Positions 62,762 through 64,000 of a stretch of 64,000 bases of DNA are shown here, one piece after another; within the stretch, counting starts at the first letter, position 1, and each line of letters starts with the position of its first letter. The DNA comes from Hahella sp. CCB-MM4 (GTDB taxonomy: Bacteria > Pseudomonadota > Gammaproteobacteria > Pseudomonadales > Oleiphilaceae). The notes under the pieces were generated by a model. It was not told the origin of the DNA. It ran no database searches and was given only the letters and a program-made list of their open reading frames with translations. The DNA lies in contig NZ_MRYI01000010.1 of assembly GCF_002260525.1 (NCBI RefSeq), positions 124,001 through 188,000 on the forward strand, written 5' to 3'. The position numbers and the translations under genes were made by a program.

Positions 62762-64000
62762 GTGGATTTTCTCTCGCCTGTAAATTTGCTTTTGCCTGCT
62801 AATATGCTCCGACCCGCAATAGAGGCATGTCGTCTGGCGCTGGTCATGGTGTTGATCAGTGTGTCTTTCCAGGGAGTTGCCCAGGAAGCCACAAACATTG
62901 ATCTCGAATCTGAGGTCATCGTCGTTGAGAAAGACCATGTTAAGTTGGATCTTCCGGACACTGGAACTGATTGTCTGATGGATATTGTCGGCGGTAACTA
63001 CAGAGGAGCCTACAGAACCTGTGAGTTACAGGCTGGGTATGGCGACACTGAAGCACAACTGATTCTGTCGTTGCTGTATGACACTCATAACCAGGTTATG
63101 AAGGACGGAGATCGCACCTGGTTGGAGCAATCCGCTGAGGAGAATAATCCGATTGCCATGACGTTGATGGGACTGATTCGTTACGCCGAAAAAGATATTA
63201 GTGGTGCACGAACCCTATGGAAAAAGGCAAGTGAAATGGGCGCCCCGAGGGCAATTTATAGCCTTGGTGTATTGTATCGGGATGGTATCGGGGTTAAGCA
63301 GGATCTGGTTAAAGCGCACGAATTGTTCTATCAGAGTGCACTCAAGGACTTTGCGATGGCGCAGCATAGTCTTGCGTATTCGTATTTTTACGGCAGCGGA
63401 ACGGAAAAGAATATTGATAAAGCCATGGAATGGTATCAACTGGCGGCCAATAAAGGTTATGTGATTTCCATGGCTGCTCTGGGTTCACTGTATCTGGTCG
63501 AGCAAAACGACAGAGTGGATTACGAACAGGCTGCGTTTTGGCTGACCAAGGCTTCAACTGCCGGGCATTTGGAATCCAAACTCAATTTGGCATACATGTA
63601 CGAGAACGGGTTATGGTTTGAAGAGAATCGAAAAAAATCCTTTGAGTTAACTCTGGAAGCGGCTGAAGCCGAGTGGCCGAAGGCCCAGTATCGTGTAGCG
63701 TTAGACTACCAGGATGGAAATGGTACCAAGGCAGACATAAATAAGACGGCTTACTGGATCGAGAAAGCAGCGAATCAGGGACATGCCAGGGCACAGGCGA
63801 AACTGGGCTTTATGTATGATGAAGGAATCGGCTTTCCACGGGACAATGAAAAAGCCGTGTACTGGTACAGGAAATCTGCCGCCCAAGGCGATGTCGTGGG
63901 TAAGAATAATGTTGCCATGACGTTGTTGAACCAGTCTGGGCAGGATAATCCGGTTGGTAAAAAACTTTTACGCGATGCTGCGAACCAAGGGCTGGCGCAG
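62762..64000 (+). CDS. Sel1-repeat protein, 3' end beyond the window
   Basis: The frame from 62762 is open to the right edge, so the C-terminus is missing. After a hydrophobic leader (ALVMVLISVSFQGVAQ), probably a signal peptide, come about eight Sel1 (TPR-like) repeats, recognisable by A-x-x-x-LG-x-x-Y-x-x-G and WY-x-x-AA-x-x-G; for example FMYDEGIGFPRDNEKAVYWY. Sel1 repeats mediate protein contacts; many are secreted or periplasmic. The GTG at 62762 has AGGA eight bases upstream. The ATG at 62804 is in frame but lacks a ribosome site. The ligand or partner is unknown. Confidence 0.8.
   Translation, partial: MDFLSPVNLLLPANMLRPAIEACRLALVMVLISVSFQGVAQEATNIDLESEVIVVEKDHVKLDLPDTGTDCLMDIVGGNYRGAYRTCELQAGYGDTEAQLILSLLYDTHNQVMKDGDRTWLEQSAEENNPIAMTLMGLIRYAEKDISGARTLWKKASEMGAPRAIYSLGVLYRDGIGVKQDLVKAHELFYQSALKDFAMAQHSLAYSYFYGSGTEKNIDKAMEWYQLAANKGYVISMAALGSLYLVEQNDRVDYEQAAFWLTKASTAGHLESKLNLAYMYENGLWFEENRKKSFELTLEAAEAEWPKAQYRVALDYQDGNGTKADINKTAYWIEKAANQGHARAQAKLGFMYDEGIGFPRDNEKAVYWYRKSAAQGDVVGKNNVAMTLLNQSGQDNPVGKKLLRDAANQGLAQ

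Overview
This window looks like chromosomal DNA from a marine or halotolerant gammaproteobacterium, perhaps a relative of the Oceanospirillales/Hahellaceae or Pseudomonadales. That placement is inferred from gene content only: a split B12-dependent ribonucleotide reductase (NrdJa/NrdJb), a complete choline-to-glycine-betaine operon with its own ABC importer, HtpG, Tag, DUF3135 and DUF1499 proteins, and several orphan periplasmic binding proteins. Base composition is balanced and genes are densely packed on both strands. No phage genes, transposase, rRNA or CRISPR array were seen.

Layout. 1-5.5 kb: start of galU, nrdJb-nrdJa with a NrdR-like box far upstream, and an extended SDR. 5.7-10.9 kb: a metallophosphoesterase, an ECF sigma factor convergent with a Ser/Thr kinase-lipoprotein pair, a small flavoprotein, and a CarS-like membrane enzyme. 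11.3-18.2 kb: betI-betB-betA-choX-choW-choV with a perfect BetI-type palindrome just before betI. 18.2-22.3 kb: a heterodimeric ABC exporter of MdlAB type and a DUF4112 membrane protein that appears to lack a normal start codon. 22.5-36.9 kb: housekeeping and small metabolic genes (tag, an SCO1-like protein, a hexose-6-phosphate mutarotase, an isochorismatase-like hydrolase, a cupin, a PAT-type transporter, an SDR, a divergent ABC1/UbiB kinase, DUF3135, a pseudouridine synthase, htpG, a glyoxalase-fold protein, LysE).

37.2-43.7 kb is dominated by one 2162-residue lipoprotein. It fuses an alpha-amylase, four starch-binding modules, a pullulanase and two more starch-binding modules. A large orphan sugar- or polyol-type binding protein converges on it. 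46-52 kb holds a glutaredoxin-like protein, a 2-oxoglutarate oxygenase, two orphan family-3 binding proteins and a tightly coupled three-gene cluster. That cluster (LicC-like nucleotidyltransferase, SAM methyltransferase, CDP-alcohol phosphatidyltransferase) looks like a route to an activated and possibly methylated lipid head group.

53.1-54.0 kb holds two intact initiator tRNA genes on the minus strand, each with its own promoter. Each is followed by copies of a cassette made of a broken tRNA 3' half plus a terminator, an arrangement that recalls the rtT repeats after E. coli tyrT. 54.1-64 kb: a diguanylate cyclase, an AraC regulator, a CoA-transferase, a LysR regulator divergent from a phzF-lysE pair, another orphan binding protein, a heparan-glucosaminide-type acyltransferase and a Sel1-repeat protein cut by the window edge.

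The most unusual items are the tRNA-fMet cassette array, the nucleotidyltransferase-methyltransferase-CDP-alcohol cluster, the amylopullulanase fusion, the sigma factor-kinase pair and the apparent ATT start of the DUF4112 gene.
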